NCBI RefSeq assembly: GCF_034190915.1
Contig: NW_026947496.1
Location: forward strand, 29,322,001 to 29,386,000
Reading direction: 5' to 3'
DNA length: 64,000 nucleotides
Source of the DNA: Cavia porcellus
Taxonomy: Eukaryota > Chordata > Mammalia > Rodentia > Caviidae
Position numbers and translations under genes: made by a program. Positions 38,906 to 50,808 of this stretch are shown one piece after another (within the stretch, counting starts at the first letter, position 1; the number at the start of each line of letters is the position of its first letter). Under the pieces are notes generated by a model, which worked only from the letters and a program-made list of their open reading frames with translations, ran no database searches and was not told where the DNA came from.

Positions 38906-41900
38906 AATACTTACCTTCGCCTGAAACCTTTATTTCCTAATTTTTTGTTGCTTTCTCTAAAGAATCACCTAGTAAGGATCATGTCATTTCGTTTTGTTTT
39001 ATCTCTTTACAGCATCCAGAAGTCTGTATTTGAAATACTCTGCTGAAGCATCTGACTTATTTATTGTCTGTGTCTCCTAAGAATATTTTAGCCCATGATA
39101 GCTAATGCTGTTCACTGCATGCCTCACACTTGGCACAGAGGAACTATAACTGACAAGTTGCTAGATCCCGAATAGAAACTGCAACTTCGCTGATTTTGTT
39201 TGTTGGCCCATTACACATACTATTCCTTTAGCTAAAAGTGTTGTATCACTTTTCAGTGACATTTCTCTCCTGTCTACTCATCTGCCACCAAAAGCAAACT
39301 AATCAACTCAGCTCAAAAGCTTTCTGCAATTTTTTGTGCCTACGGAATAAACCTAATCTCCTTGTTTAGAATGTAGACCTTTAATGATTTTATAACTACA
39401 TCTTTAATACAAGGAAAACAACATAAGTGTGGGGGGATACGTGCTTTTAAGTCTATGTTTCAGGGAAAATTTTTAGGCGAATTCAGAATGCTCTGATTGA
39501 GACTACTATAGTTCTTTAACAAGCCTTGCAGTGATTCTTAGGTACACTGCAACGTGAGAGTCACTTTGCTACATCTTTGACATGATTCAGGGCTGGCCAC
39601 TAGAATATAAGTCTGTTGACCTTCAGCCACCTGGAGGCTCCTTTTGTATGAAACAGTACTGGTGCCTGAAGAAATATCATTACCCTTGTTTCTTTCTAAT
39701 ACATTGTTGATTTTGCTTAGTTAGCCTTTGTTCTCTGCCTTGTACTCTGGAGGAGGCAGGTGTCTGGCTTGGTCTGCAGGAGGCACTGTGTTGCTCTCTC
39801 AGTAGCTACACTTGTACCACCTCTGAATGCAGCAGAGGGAGGCACAGGAGGCAAAGGCGTGGTGGAGTCCTATTTTTTTATGAACTCAGCGGCACAGTGT
39901 CTCATGGTTCTGGCCAGAGCAATATCCCCACCACCATCACCTTTTTTTTTTTTTTTTAAAGACTGTCTTGCTAAATCAGTAATTGCCCAGGCCAAACTCT
40001 CACCTGTGATCATGTTGCAACTGAACATGTGATCCTTCTCCTCAGCTTCCTAGGGTTTGAGGACCATAGGTGTGTACCAACATGCCAGGCTTGCCAGCAC
40101 CCTCTTCTATCAGGTCTTGCACACATTCCTGAGCCCCAGATGGGCCAAGGATTAGATTAGTATTAGGTGGATCACTAAGGACACAGAGACAGGTTTTCAA
40201 CTGGCCTTTATTCAGGTTTAATCTGCAAAGAGTTGAGAAACAAATGAATCAGTCTCAGAGAAACCTCTGAGTACAACAGGATTACCAAGCATCTCTAACT
40301 TTTCAAGTGATGTACTCAAAAGGAAATTGTTTAAAATATTGAGTTTTCTGGTAGATTTTAGGTATACATAATGATCACATTCATTACAGGGAATTTGAAC
40401 TCTTACATGAAATAACTTCATTCTTTTATTTTCTCCATTGCCCCATCCTCCTTTCAACCTCTCTCCTCTTCATCCATAAAAGCTTTGTTTTCATTTTTTC
40501 TCAAAAAATCTTTTAAGCTTTCCTAAATATTTTCTTAATCTCTAAATCAAGTTGCATGGAAATATTCCCTATTTATCAGTAAAACACAGAAAACCTGTGA
40601 TGCTGCTGGAACATTGTCTCTTGCAGGAAATATTCTGGGATTTTACCCATACAAAAGCACCATTATGGCAATATCTTTAAAACATATGTCCTTTCCCTGG
40701 AAGAAAGATTCCTCACCTCATCATTTCTGAACAGGTAGCCAAAAGAAATCAGGAATTCAGTTCTGAATCTCTTGCTTTGATTTAGAAATGTAAGAGAATG
40801 TTTACTATGTAAGAAACTGTTCTTGGAAGAAGTTTTGCCTAAATATTTAGCAAATCCATGGGTTGTCTTTAACTGAGATTAGAGGGTTCTATTCCAAAAA
40901 ACACAAAACTTTACTGAAATAAGATCAAAAATCATTATTATGATATGTTGTTTCCCATTAAACATAACTAAGGAAAGAAGTAAATTGAGAAATAAAATTA
41001 ATAATGAATGTGCCATAAAGTGATACACAAACCCAGTTAACCATCGTGATGGGTAGGGGCAGACATTAAGATTTGGATGTTGTTACCTGGTGAACTAAGT
41101 CTATGTGGAAAAAAATTTAACAGTGCATAAAATAACAAGTCACAGATATTGTTAGAGACACCTCTCTCTATCATGTCAAATGAAAAAAATTCCACATCTG
41201 AATGTATTTTCTTGCATATTTCTGAGGCTGCCTATATCCAGATTCTAGCACTGCATAATCATAACCTATACTTCAATCTCACAACTGTTGGACTTTGAGA
41301 CGCAGTGGCGCAATGTCTCGTGGTTCTGGCCAGAGCTACATCCCCACCACCATCACTGTGATCTCACCTGTGATCCTATTGCAATTGAGTTGTTTCTCAA
41401 GTCTTTGCAGATTAAATCTGAATAAACATCTTAAATTATTAATCCACCAGAATATTCAACCTGGCCTTGTGTCTAGCACAAACACTAAGGGAAGTTTTAA
41501 TAAAATTGACATTCAAAATAAGATTATGAAAAAAATAGACATCACTATGTAGTGCATTCCTGGTAATACAAATGAAAGGCAGAGCTTATGTAATTTTAAT
41601 ATATAGTTTTCCTATCCTAAATAAAAATTATCAGCATTTATTAACTTGCTGCAATGGATCAGAAGTCCTCTTTGATACTATAAAAACAAAAAATTACTAA
41701 TTATTTACTGTGTAATTATCAAAGATACAATTGTCATTCTACTGGTACTAAACTAACAAGAAAAGAAAGCTTCAGAAATGTGGTAGGTAGAGTCCATACT
41801 TTTCACATTAAGTTTGCAATTATAATCAAATCAGCACATCTATGATCAGGTACCCCAGAGAGTTTTACCACTTGAAGTGTCTGTTACATAAAGGTCAGTA

Positions 41901-41989
41901 GCCTGGATAAGTTATAAGGGACACAAAAAAGCCTATCCTAAGTTACTTGTTGCTTGCTTGCTGCTTGCCGCCTTCTGCCTGCCACCTGC
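38481..41989. other. Intergenic with CA repeat and a repeated unknown family
   Basis: CA repeat at 38867-38904. Segments at 39893-39945 and 41304-41360 share 'tggttctggccagagc' and 'tccccaccaccatcac', followed in both by 'ctcacctgtgatc' (in the first copy after a T-rich insertion). 40205-40243 is the inverse of 41388-41425. These look like fragments of one repeat family. No gene is seen. Confidence 0.5.
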
Positions 41990-42125
41990 CTGCTCTGTCA
42001 TTGCCCTCTGAAGTTCCACCCAGCCAGCTATGCATTGAAAGCTCTGCAAACTGTGAGCTAAATAAAACTTTCTTCTTTTTTAACTTTGGGAGTTAGATAT
42101 GTTGTCTCAATCATGAGAAAATTAA
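41990..42125 (+). mobile_element. MaLR-like LTR 3' fragment
   Basis: 'aaactgtgagctaaataaaa' followed by 'ctttcttctttttt' and 'gatatgttgtctcaatcatg' is typical of the polyadenylation end of MaLR LTRs. Confidence 0.55.
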
Positions 42126-42269
42126 ATACGATAGCGTCAAAGAAAAGTTGATATAGTTTTATGGGTAGAGTTTTAAACTTTTTCATAATTAAAAAAAAAA
42201 AAAAAACCTTTTACGGGTTAGAAGTTATAACCAGTTAAAGCTAAGGCCTTCACAGAGTGCTGCATCCCC

Positions 42270-42398
42270 AGCCTTCTGTTGTGCTCTGTTTCTTATCTAA
42301 GCCGCTAGGTTGCCCACACTAGCCTCAAACTGCCAGCCTCTTGCCTCTGCCTCCCAGAGTTCTGAGATTATAGTCCCATGCCACTGCAACTGGCTCTA
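42270..42398 (-). mobile_element. B1-type SINE, reverse orientation
   Basis: Reversed B1 blocks: 'aggttgcccacactagcctc', 'tgcctctgcctcccagagtt', 'ctgagattatagtccc', 'atgccactgcaactgg'. Confidence 0.85.
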
Positions 42399-42544
42399 TT
42401 GGTAAACTGTATTACACTACAGTTTAAGAAAACTTCATTGAAATGTCATTGACTCAAATACTTAAAAATATAGCTTTAAGATTGATAATGCCTTTACCTG
42501 GCATTCAGTTAATAACTTCTGTGGGATTACTAGGGATTTGTTAC

Positions 42545-42897
42545 AGATTGTGTCTGGATGTCCCCCCAAAGCCTCTTGAGCTCATGAGACGTAGACTTTT
42601 CAGAGATAGCAGGATATAGAGTTTGTAATTGGTTCACGGTCTAGTGCTGGGATTGCGGTGTGAGTGCTATACTTGCCCTAGGGTGGGTTGCCTGCATAGA
42701 ATATAATGAAAGAAAACAGCCCTGCTCTCCTGCTTTTGCTCTTGTCACTTTTACTGTCTTCTAAGTTCATGAACTGGTGCCCCTCTGCCACACCATCCTG
42801 CTTTGGAGCCTGCTGATTATGGGCTGAAATCTCTACAGACTGTGCCCTCCCTTAATTTTGGTGTCAAGTATTTTGTCTCAAGCAATGAGAAAACTAA
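42545..42897 (+). mobile_element. MaLR-like LTR, near complete
   Basis: Begins 'attgtgtctggatgtccccc', has the mid-part 'atgaactggtgcccctctgcc', and ends 'caagtattttgtctcaagca' with 'aatgagaaaactaag', the order of rodent MaLR/ORR1-type LTRs as I know them. About 350 bp, as expected for that class. Confidence 0.6.
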
Positions 42898-43044
42898 GAT
42901 TTTTAACTCCTGTCCTTCACACTGAGCCACTTTAACTTTGAGACAAAGTCTCAGTAACTGTCTATATTGCCCAGGTTGGGCTCATTGTGATGAGTTAGCC
43001 ACACATGCATGAACACACAAGAATTTCAAGCTTTTAATTGTAAA

Positions 43045-43168
43045 TGTCTTATACCAAGATAATGCCTATAATCCCAACACTCAGGAAACTGATACAGTAT
43101 GGTCACTGCAAGTTCCAGGCCAGTCCAGGCTACAGAGTAAAACTCTATCTCAAAACAAATAAAAAGAC
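43045..43168 (+). mobile_element. B1-type SINE
   Basis: 'atgcctataatcccaacact', 'caagttccaggccagtccag', 'gctacagagtaaaactctat', 'ctcaaaaca' tail. Confidence 0.85.
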
Positions 43169-43251
43169 TAAATGAAACAAATTGTGATTTTATTCAGAAA
43201 TTACATATCCTTTTTGGGAGTGGAGTTTTTTTTTACTTGGTTAGTTGGATT

Positions 43252-43403
43252 GTTTGTTTGTTTTTTGGGACAGGTTCTTGGTGTATAGTTCAGGCAAGCC
43301 TTGAATTCACTATGAAGCACAAGCTGGCATAGAATTTACACAATCCTCTTGTCTCAGCCTCTCAAATTCTGGAATTATAGGCATGTGCTATGACACCTAG
43401 CTA
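43252..43403 (-). mobile_element. B1-type SINE, reverse orientation
   Basis: Reversed B1: 'gggacaggttcttggtgtat', 'cttgtctcagcctctcaaat', 'ctggaattataggcatgtgc'. It lies head to head with the previous B1. Confidence 0.85.
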
Positions 43404-43522
43404 AAGAACACAAATTGATTCATGTATTTTACATGTACCTGTTGGTGAATTGTGCTATACAGTCACTTCAGGCTTATGGGACTGCTTTTAGATACCAGTG
43501 GATTTAGAAAATGAGGCCCTTA

Positions 43523-43620
43523 GGGACTGGGGATTTAGCTCAGTGGCATAAGTGCCTGCCTTACAAGCAGGCAGTTGTGAGTTCAATCCCCAGTACCAAT
43601 AAAAAGGAAAAAAGAAAGAA
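43523..43620 (+). mobile_element. ID-like SINE with target-site duplication
   Basis: Complete body from 'gggactggggatttagctca' to 'gagttcaatccccagtacca' plus an A-rich tail. A 14-bp direct repeat AAATGAGGCCCTTA flanks it (about 43508-43521 and 43620-43633), showing a young insertion. Confidence 0.95.
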
Positions 43621-44043
43621 AATGAGGCCCTTAAATGCTACATTTCAGAAAGTTTCTGATCTTTTACTATTTTCTTGACTTTAGCTCCTATTCATCCCAC
43701 CTACCAAGGCCTACCATAGACAATAGAATATCTCCTCCCTCCTCCCAAAACAATTACAAAGAAACAGAGACGCTTTTCTTCTATCAGGCCATAGAGCCTA
43801 GAAATAAAGCTCTAATCTTACAACAACCTGTCTTCATCTCGAGGCTGGCCATAAACTTTTTGCTCTACCTTGTTTGATATTAGAAGATCCTTATTCCAGG
43901 AGTACTGCCACCTCTCCTGGAGGAGTGATTGCTGTACACAAAGGCCAAGAAAAATCTGAACAGACCTTGTGAGTTCCCCCATGCATTTTAATATCATTCA
44001 GTTGCATCCATCCTATTTCTCCCTATTAAAATGCACATTTTGT
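43621..44043. other. Intergenic, no gene seen
   Basis: Unassigned sequence between two ID-like SINEs; the frame at 43635-43877 has no family features. Confidence 0.5.
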
Positions 44044-44135
44044 GCTGGGGATTTAGCTCAGCGGCATAAGCACCTGCCTTGCAAGCAGGTGGTGGTAAAT
44101 TCAATCCCTGGTACCAATTTAAAAAAAAAAAAAAA
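44044..44135 (+). mobile_element. ID-like SINE with target-site duplication
   Basis: 'gctggggatttagctcagcg', 'acctgccttgcaagcaggtg', 'aaattcaatccctggtacc' and an A tail. Flanked by AAAATGCACATTTT on both sides (about 44030-44043 and 44132-44146). Confidence 0.94.
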
Positions 44136-44244
44136 TGCACATTTTATCTTTGGTTTCATTTTTCTTGTCTCCAAGACTCTTATGTCACATAAAACTATGA
44201 TCAGATAAAGGTGGTATGCTTTTATTTTCATTTTTAACTCGTTC

Positions 44245-44705
44245 TCTTACTTTTTTTGTTGCTTGGACAAAATACTCAAGACCCATAAATTAAAGGGTGA
44301 AAAGTTTATTTCAGGTCACAGTGTGTGCAGGTTCTAGTCCATAGTCAGTTGATTAAAAAGCAGGGCAGCATGGCAGAGGTGCATCACAGGGGAGAAACTG
44401 TCCATGGTGTGGCAAGCAAAAGGCAGAAAGCAACAAAAAGCAGCAGAAGTAAATCTCCTTTTCTCTTTTATCCCAAACAAGCTATAAACCTTTTAGGTGG
44501 TGCCACCCACACACAGGGTGAGGCTGCTGTGTTCAGCCAATCCATTCAGTCACTTCCAGAACTATGCTAATTCCAATTAGATGACTAATATATGACCATG
44601 TACCTTTATTCCCAGTATTACACATCTTAAATCCATCCACCTCCATAAAAGCTCCACCTATGAGAACATGAGGGTTTAGGGAACATCTAGACACAAGTCA
44701 TAATA
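44245..44705 (-). mobile_element. MaLR-like LTR, reverse orientation
   Basis: Same plan as 2215-2690: 'gacaaaatactcaagaccca', then 'gtgaaaagtttatttcaggt', a purine-rich middle, and 'catctagacacaagtcataa' at the far end, which is the reversed LTR start. Confidence 0.6.
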
Positions 44706-44801
44706 TCTTTGTTACTTGGATTTTGGCCATGACGCTTTATGATGGATAAAGAGTTCACTGTTCTCCTGCAGAATATATAATCTAAATAATATGAATGAGA
44801 G

Positions 44802-44946
44802 CCAGGCATGGTGGCTCATGCCTGTAATCCCAGCACTTGGGAGGCTGAGGCAGGAGGATCCTTGTGAGTTCAAGATTAGCCTAAACTACAAAGTGAGCTC
44901 ACGGCCAGCCTACACTGCATAGAGAGACCCTGTCTCAAAAAGACAA
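44802..44946 (+). mobile_element. B1-type SINE, well preserved
   Basis: Near-consensus head ('gccaggcatggtggctcatg', 'cctgtaatcccagcacttgg', 'gaggctgaggcaggaggatc'), then 'gtgagctcacggccagccta', 'gagagaccctgtctcaaaaa'. It has the second 'gagctcacggccagcc' block seen in other B1 copies here. Confidence 0.95.
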
Positions 44947-44973
44947 AATAATAATAATAATAATAATAATAAT
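44947..44973. repeat. AAT trinucleotide microsatellite
   Basis: About nine AAT units grown from the A-rich tail of the preceding B1 element. Confidence 0.95.
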
Positions 44974-46036
44974 ATGAATGAATTCTCTCTGAATTACCAG
45001 TACTTTCACAAAAAAAGAAAAAATAAATTTTTACTTCATTATTTTTCCACATCCTTCTTACTACATCTGCCCAGAGTAATTATTAGTATTATACATCTGG
45101 AGATTTTTACTCAAAAGTCACAAATATTATTTTGTTTGAATTTTGTAGTGTCCCTAACACTTTGGAATGACATACTTTACAAGTTCCTAAAGAGAATCTA
45201 AAAATGAGACTATGGAAAAGAGATTCACAAAAAAAAAGAGCAGAAAAGTCTGCTATCATTGGCTTCTTATGTAGGAAAACACAAAATAGCGTAACTAATT
45301 CTGAATTCTATCTGGCCACAATGTATTTCATTAAACAGTACTTTAAGAATGCAATTGAACATCCACCAGAGTACAGAAAAGCACGAAAAAATTGATTCTC
45401 TAGTTATTAGAAATTCATGCATTAAAATTTTTCTGTTGGCAGTAACTGTATACCATTTCACATAAGAGAATTATCAAAGATAACTGGATCTTGAAAGGAG
45501 AAGTAGGCAGGGAGAAGTTGTCTAACAACACTACCTAGACTGGCCTCAAACTTGAGATCCCCATCTCAGCTTCCCAAGTAGGTAAAATTATAGGTACATT
45601 ATACTATGTCTAGCTGATAAGTAGATATTTAAATTAGAGGAATTCATTCATGAAAATGGAGCTTGAAGCAGTGAAAACATTATCAAAAAAGGAAAACAGA
45701 AGGGATTTCAGATGAAAATTTTGTGGGGGTGAAATATAATAGAAACAAAAAGTAATTTGTTTTGTTATTAGTGCCTATCAATGTGAGCAACAAGACACAA
45801 TCATGAAATAATACCACAATCTTTCACTTGACCCAAAAGCAATACAGGGCCAGTAATCATTTCATCAAGCATATTTTGGTTTTGCTGCGGCAGAATGATC
45901 AGAATGTGAGTTGGAGCTAGAGAAACTAGAGTTAGGAAACTGAATACAAAGCAATAAAATCATCCCAGCTGAGAGAAAAGCAGGATCACGGGGAAGAAAA
46001 CACAAGACTTATTGAGAATTCTTTAAATATGAACCT
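44974..46036. other. Intergenic, no gene seen
   Basis: AT-rich DNA. A short reversed B1 remnant ('cctcaaacttgagatcccca', 'cagcttcccaagtaggtaa') lies at about 45540-45610. Confidence 0.5.
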
Positions 46037-46190
46037 GAACCAGACATGGCAGAGCATTCCTATAGTCCGACCATTGGGGAAGCTGATGCAGGAAGGATCA
46101 CAGTGAATTGGAGGACGGACTGAGCTACATAGTGAGTTCAAGGTCAGCCTAAACTACATTGCAAGACCCTACCAAAAAAGAAAAGAAAAC
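46037..46190 (+). mobile_element. B1-type SINE
   Basis: 'accagacatggcagagcatt', 'ggggaagctgatgcaggaag', 'gttcaaggtcagcctaaact', 'cattgcaagaccctacc' and an A-rich tail. Confidence 0.88.
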
Positions 46191-48659
46191 GAAGAGTCTG
46201 AGTTTTTGAAAAAAAAGTAAGAGCCAGAGTTCACCATGGGAAACGAAAGAGACTCAGCAAGAAGCTGAACCATGCCTTCCCATGAGCCAGCGGGTGCCTG
46301 AGCTGGGAAACCAGAAGAGTAGCACCCTTACATCCTCCCAACCTCCTTACCCACACCCCAGTAAACAACTGGCTGATTCAGAGGAACTCAGCATGAGATG
46401 ATAGGAACTGAGGTGAAAGGAATAGCTTGATGTTTGTATTGCTTGATTGACTCTGCAGGCCTGGGGCTGCTGGTCTGGGCTTCTATTTGAAGGATGGCAG
46501 TGTGCACTGTGGCAACTGTGGGGGATTTCCTTCTGTCTTGTCTTTGAAATCCAACTTCTTTTCGTTTTACTGTTTTGCTTTATTCCTGTATCTCGTAACT
46601 TGGGCAACTATTCTAAAGAGAACAATATGCAATATAACAACAGCTGTTAAATTCCTATCATTCATCTTGTTTGAAAACCTATACTGCTATTGTTGGTTTT
46701 TGTTGTTGTTTTTAGGTTTATTTCTTGATTTTTCTGTTTTTTCTTTTTAAATAAAATTTTTTTAAAAATTAAGGCCTCCACACAATAACATTAACTAAAA
46801 TTCCACCACTTAAAAGAAGTCAGGCAATTATTGTAACAAATGGCACAAGGGCAGACACCACCTGAGACAACCAGGCTTGTGTAAAGGCAACATGGCATGG
46901 AATTTATTGTGCCTGGTACAGGCAGACAAATGCCAGCAAGACTATCTCTAGGGAACACAGAGAAGTGTGTCCCTTTTACAAGGACTGAAAAAAGGCAAGA
47001 AAAATTAGGTGGTAAGATTTTAATAAATATCTGTAATCAAATTTCTCTGGCTGTCTTGTACCTCAGTGAGCAAAGTCCTTGAAGCATCTGGTGTAAATTT
47101 TCAGGTGGCTCCAGATGTTCCCATATATTCTGGGACCTGCAAGATTCATTGTCCTATCTTATCTGTATCCTCATTTATCCTGTGTCTGTAGATGACAAGC
47201 CTAGGTGCAGAACTGAGTCACATGCTGAGAATAATGCCTCTACTGGCAAGCAGGTTGGGGTCCCAAAAAATCAGATCCCACTGGAGCCTTATAAATACTC
47301 AGTACATAGAAGGAACAAAGGATTGCCTGCCAGCTGGTTCTGTAAGTTACTTTTATGTCATACCTATACAAAAGTGCCCTCCATCAAGAAAGAGAATACG
47401 AAAATGTCCCTCACATCTTCTATGCCATCTTCTGTCTCGCCTCATTCATCCTCTGGAAGTCACCATGACCCAATTTATCTGCTGAAAAATTATAGAAAAT
47501 GGACAAAAACGTTTTAAAAGTTCTCCGTCTCTTGAAAATAAGTGCTTATTAGAAGTGCTTGTAGAAGAACATAAATACTAACTGACATAAGTCAGAAGGA
47601 GATTCTGGAAGGTCGTAGACTTGTTTTTTGGTTTTGTGTTTTGGGGGGTTTTTTTTTTTTTGCATTCCTTGTGGTCTGGGAACTGAAAGGCTCACAATGA
47701 GCCAAAAAGAAAAAAAACAAACAAAATATGGACACTGCTTCTTGTCCAATGACCCTACAAACGAACTAAGTTCTACCACTTTTCTACAAGAGACTGCGTA
47801 TCATGTAAGAAAAATCAAGGGATCAAGAAACCTGTGTTACAGACCCAACTCTATTTCACTTACAAACAACAAATGCTCACTTCTGGTCATAAAGTCTTCC
47901 TAAGCCTAAAATTTCTCAACTTTAAAATAATCATTTTATTTACACTGAATGTCATTTATTACACTGAATGTTATAGTGACACCCAAATAAGGAACTTATA
48001 GAAAGGCTTTAAAACCCTAAAATAGAGATGTAACTGTGATTGCTCTTATTGATTGAAGTATCCCATCCTCAGTAAAAGTCTCACATTCTGGGCACTGCAG
48101 ACCTCCCTGATCTGTTTTTACTGCTGGGTGACTTAAATCTGTTACTTAAAATATATGCTCATTTTACCATTTCATATGTTTTCTGATGATTTCAATTACC
48201 CTTCTCAATCAAGCCATTCTCATAAAAGGAGGGGTTTCCAGCTTTCATTACAAACAAAAAAATATGAGATGCAGCAATGGCTCAAAAAACTTGAAATCCT
48301 GCTTAAAAGAGCTAAAGAGACAGTCCTGGCCGCATTCCTCCAGCTATTTTAAATAATAGGTGAAAATAAGGTACAAAACTTAATAAACCCTCAGAGAATA
48401 AGTAAACACAAGAAAACAAATGAAGATAAAGAGGCATTTCCATCAGGAGGGATTTTTCAGGATTCTGCTGCTCAAAATTTGAAGGCATATGTTGGGTTAT
48501 GTACTACATAGTCTGCAGAAATGTTTATGGACACTGTCTCAAAACGGACTCTTAAGAACACAGGGAAAATAATAGTTATCAAAAATTTTCATGAACAATG
48601 TATTTTCTTCTTTAGTATCAGATAAATGTCCAGCACCACATATAATAAGGAATGTCAGT
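46191..48659. other. Intergenic; possible reversed LTR material
   Basis: About 46820-47010 has an LTR-like balanced composition ('ggcatggaatttattgtgcc'), not assigned to a family. The open frames at 47149-47517 and 47192-47485 overlap in different frames and show no recognisable protein. No gene is called. Confidence 0.4.
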
Positions 48660-49420
48660 GTGAAGAACTCACAGATTGTAAACGTGAAGAAACCTATGTG
48701 TCATCACTGCTATAGGGGAATGAAATTCTCAACCTACTATGTCCGCGAGTTCGTGTTCTCTAAAATGAAAGAAAGAATTTTAGGAACTACGGAGGTTAAG
48801 AGCAGAATATATTTATTAAGAGAGAGAAAGCTTCTGTCTGAAAGAGAGACAGAAGGGGTCCCAAGCGAGTTACCAAGGACTCTGTCTTTTCTAGGGACTT
48901 TCATAGAGCAAAATCATGGGGGGGGGGGGGCAAGATGGGTTCAAGGTGGGGGAAACTGGGAACTCACAAGGAAGTTGGGCATAAGGTGGGACATAACTGT
49001 AGTTAGCCAATGAGATTAGTAGTTCAGGTAAAATTGATTAAATTGGAGACAAAACAGAAAATAAGTCACATAGAAAGCAGGCATTCTTAAAGAGCCTTGA
49101 CTCTTCCCCAGGGGGTTAGAATGGTGACTCTAGGCATCCTCAGGAGGTAGGAAACTATTTAGAATATCAGTCCTTAGGATTTGAATATATTTGTTTGATC
49201 CTTTGTCTTGAGGCCTGGCCCACATCAGAAGTTGTCTGTCTCCCCAACAATTGCAAGGTATCTGGGTTTATACACTGGCTCCTTTGAGGATCTAGCCCTG
49301 CCTCAGTGCCTATAGTATTTCTAACCAACTCAGCTGCCTGCAACAAAGGACTCACAAATTGTAAACTTGAAGAAGCCTAAACTACTAGAAAACTGATAAC
49401 ATTTGTCATCACTATTAAGA
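48660..49420. repeat. Segment flanked by about 50-bp direct repeats
   Basis: 'actcacagattgtaaacgtg' at about 48668 and 'actcacaaattgtaaacttg' at about 49349 begin related stretches that both continue 'aagaa(a/g)cct(a)' and end with 'tgtcatcact'. The roughly 650 bp between them is of different composition, with a purine-rich start and a 13-G run at 48918-48930. It looks like an insertion or a partly deleted duplication, possibly retroviral. Confidence 0.5.
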
Positions 49421-49629
49421 CTAACAGGTACTTTGAAATTCAGTGGGGTTTTTTGTTTTTGAAATCCAGTGTTATTAATTACTGCTATAGATAACAAAGG
49501 ACTGACAGTCTGCACTTAGACTGTAAAAATACTTATTTTTTCTCCAATGAGCCCAGTAAACATCTGTAGTTTCTATGCTATCAGGAGTTGTGAATAAAAC
49601 TGTGCTTTTCATGACTAATTTTATAAACA

Positions 49630-49715
49630 TTAGCTCAGCCGCCTAACCGCCTGTCTTGCAAGCTTGCGACCCTGGATTCGATGTCTGGTATTAAAAAAAA
49701 AAAAAAAAAAAAAAA
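49630..49715 (+). mobile_element. ID-like SINE, 5'-truncated
   Basis: Starts at 'ttagctcagccgcctaaccg', lacks the first bases of the family, has a B-box-like 'ggattcgatgtctggta' and an A tail of about 24. Confidence 0.85.
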
Positions 49716-50182
49716 CTGTACTAATTTTTAAAAATCCTCAAGATGAAATACAATGGGAGACCATGCAAGTCAACTCCTTCTTTGTCATTGCTTGCAAACC
49801 ATGCTGCCTACCAAGTTTTCTTTCCCATCGTCCACACGCCAAACAGATATGGGAGAAACAGCTAAACACAGCTCCCTGGATCACCTAAACATCAGGTGCG
49901 GAAGCACTAGGAGACAGAAGACATTAGATAACAAAGTAACTGGAATGCTCCTTGAATTTCTTATACCTTAGCATCGGGTTGAAGCGATAATCATCCAAAT
50001 TAAACCCCAAGTACCAGTTATTCAAATAATCTCACAAAAATTTTTAAAAATTTTTTTTAATTTCCAACTTTCAGAGGAAAGAAAAATCCACGCCTGTCAT
50101 GCTTGCCAGTACGCACATACCAAGACAAAATGGCAGAGGTTTCAGTTTCTCCAACCTCACCCCTGTACACACAACCCTTAAT
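49716..50182. other. Intergenic, no gene seen
   Basis: Unassigned sequence leading into the promoter-like region. I looked for a decayed histone coding region on the minus strand downstream of the orphan TATA and found none. Confidence 0.5.
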
Positions 50183-50440
50183 ACTTTATAGTCTCTGACG
50201 TAACGTTCCCTGAGACAATGTCACTGCAACAAAATCAATATTATGATTGGCTGCCAAGAGCCTTGCGGGCCAATGAGAAAACACTTTGGATAAGAGTCCG
50301 AGGCTACCATCCATTCTTCTGATTGGCTAATTTACACTGAAAATCCCAACGCGCGAAAAACCAAAAACTTCGCGCCAAATCCTGTTATTCCAGTATACGC
50401 ACTACCTTCGCGTCATGCAGTCTCTAGCCCAAAGTGGTCA
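50183..50440. promoter_or_regulatory. Orphan histone-type promoter region
   Basis: Within 260 bp: a minus-strand TATAAAGT at 50183-50190, a CRE-like TGACGTAA at 50196-50203, CCAAT boxes at 50246-50250 (inverted), 50270-50274 and 50322-50326 (inverted), and an E2F-like TTCGCGCCAAAT at 50369-50380. CpG is locally enriched. This combination matches core histone promoters, but no histone frame follows on either side before H1. It may be a relic of a lost gene or drive a non-coding transcript. Confidence 0.55.
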
Positions 50441-50736
50441 TTTCCAACAGCTATCGACCAGAGCGCGTAACCTTTATGTGAAAGGTTAGACTTCACCGCT
50501 CACACTAAAGTTTATAGTTCAATAATGGTGAGACCAATGGTTTATTTTATATCTTCTCACCTCACTATGCTGGCTTGTTTTCCAGGGACTGTGACTAATA
50601 CCTAGGGCCGCTACTAAACTGGAAGAACATACCTGCCACACTAGTATTTTCTACCCATGCGCGTACGTGCCGCAAAACATTGGGGAGAAAGTCAGCCAAT
50701 TACTCAAGGAGAACCAATCAAGTAAACCTTAAGTGA

Positions 50737-50778
50737 TCAGCTCTTTAATTGATATCGTGGGTGGCTCTGAAAAGAGCC
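50737..50778 (-). promoter_or_regulatory. Histone 3' stem-loop and U7 target (H1)
   Basis: Minus-strand hairpin GGCTCT-TTTC-AGAGCC at 50763-50778, followed by TAAAGAGCTGA (50737-50747), the closest match in the window to the classical U7 target AAAGAGCTG. Confidence 0.95.
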
Positions 50779-50808
50779 GTTGAGATTTACGAAGACCTGT
50801 TGGAAGGT

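Noticed and set aside
41313..41372. Fragment of a proteasome alpha subunit gene (MSRGSG... start)
   Set aside because: Only about ten residues look similar; the same DNA recurs as a repeat at 39900 without a frame, so the match is probably chance.
48591..49013. 140-codon open frame
   Set aside because: It runs through the insertion-like segment and the 13-G run; composition is that of a retroelement or chance frame.
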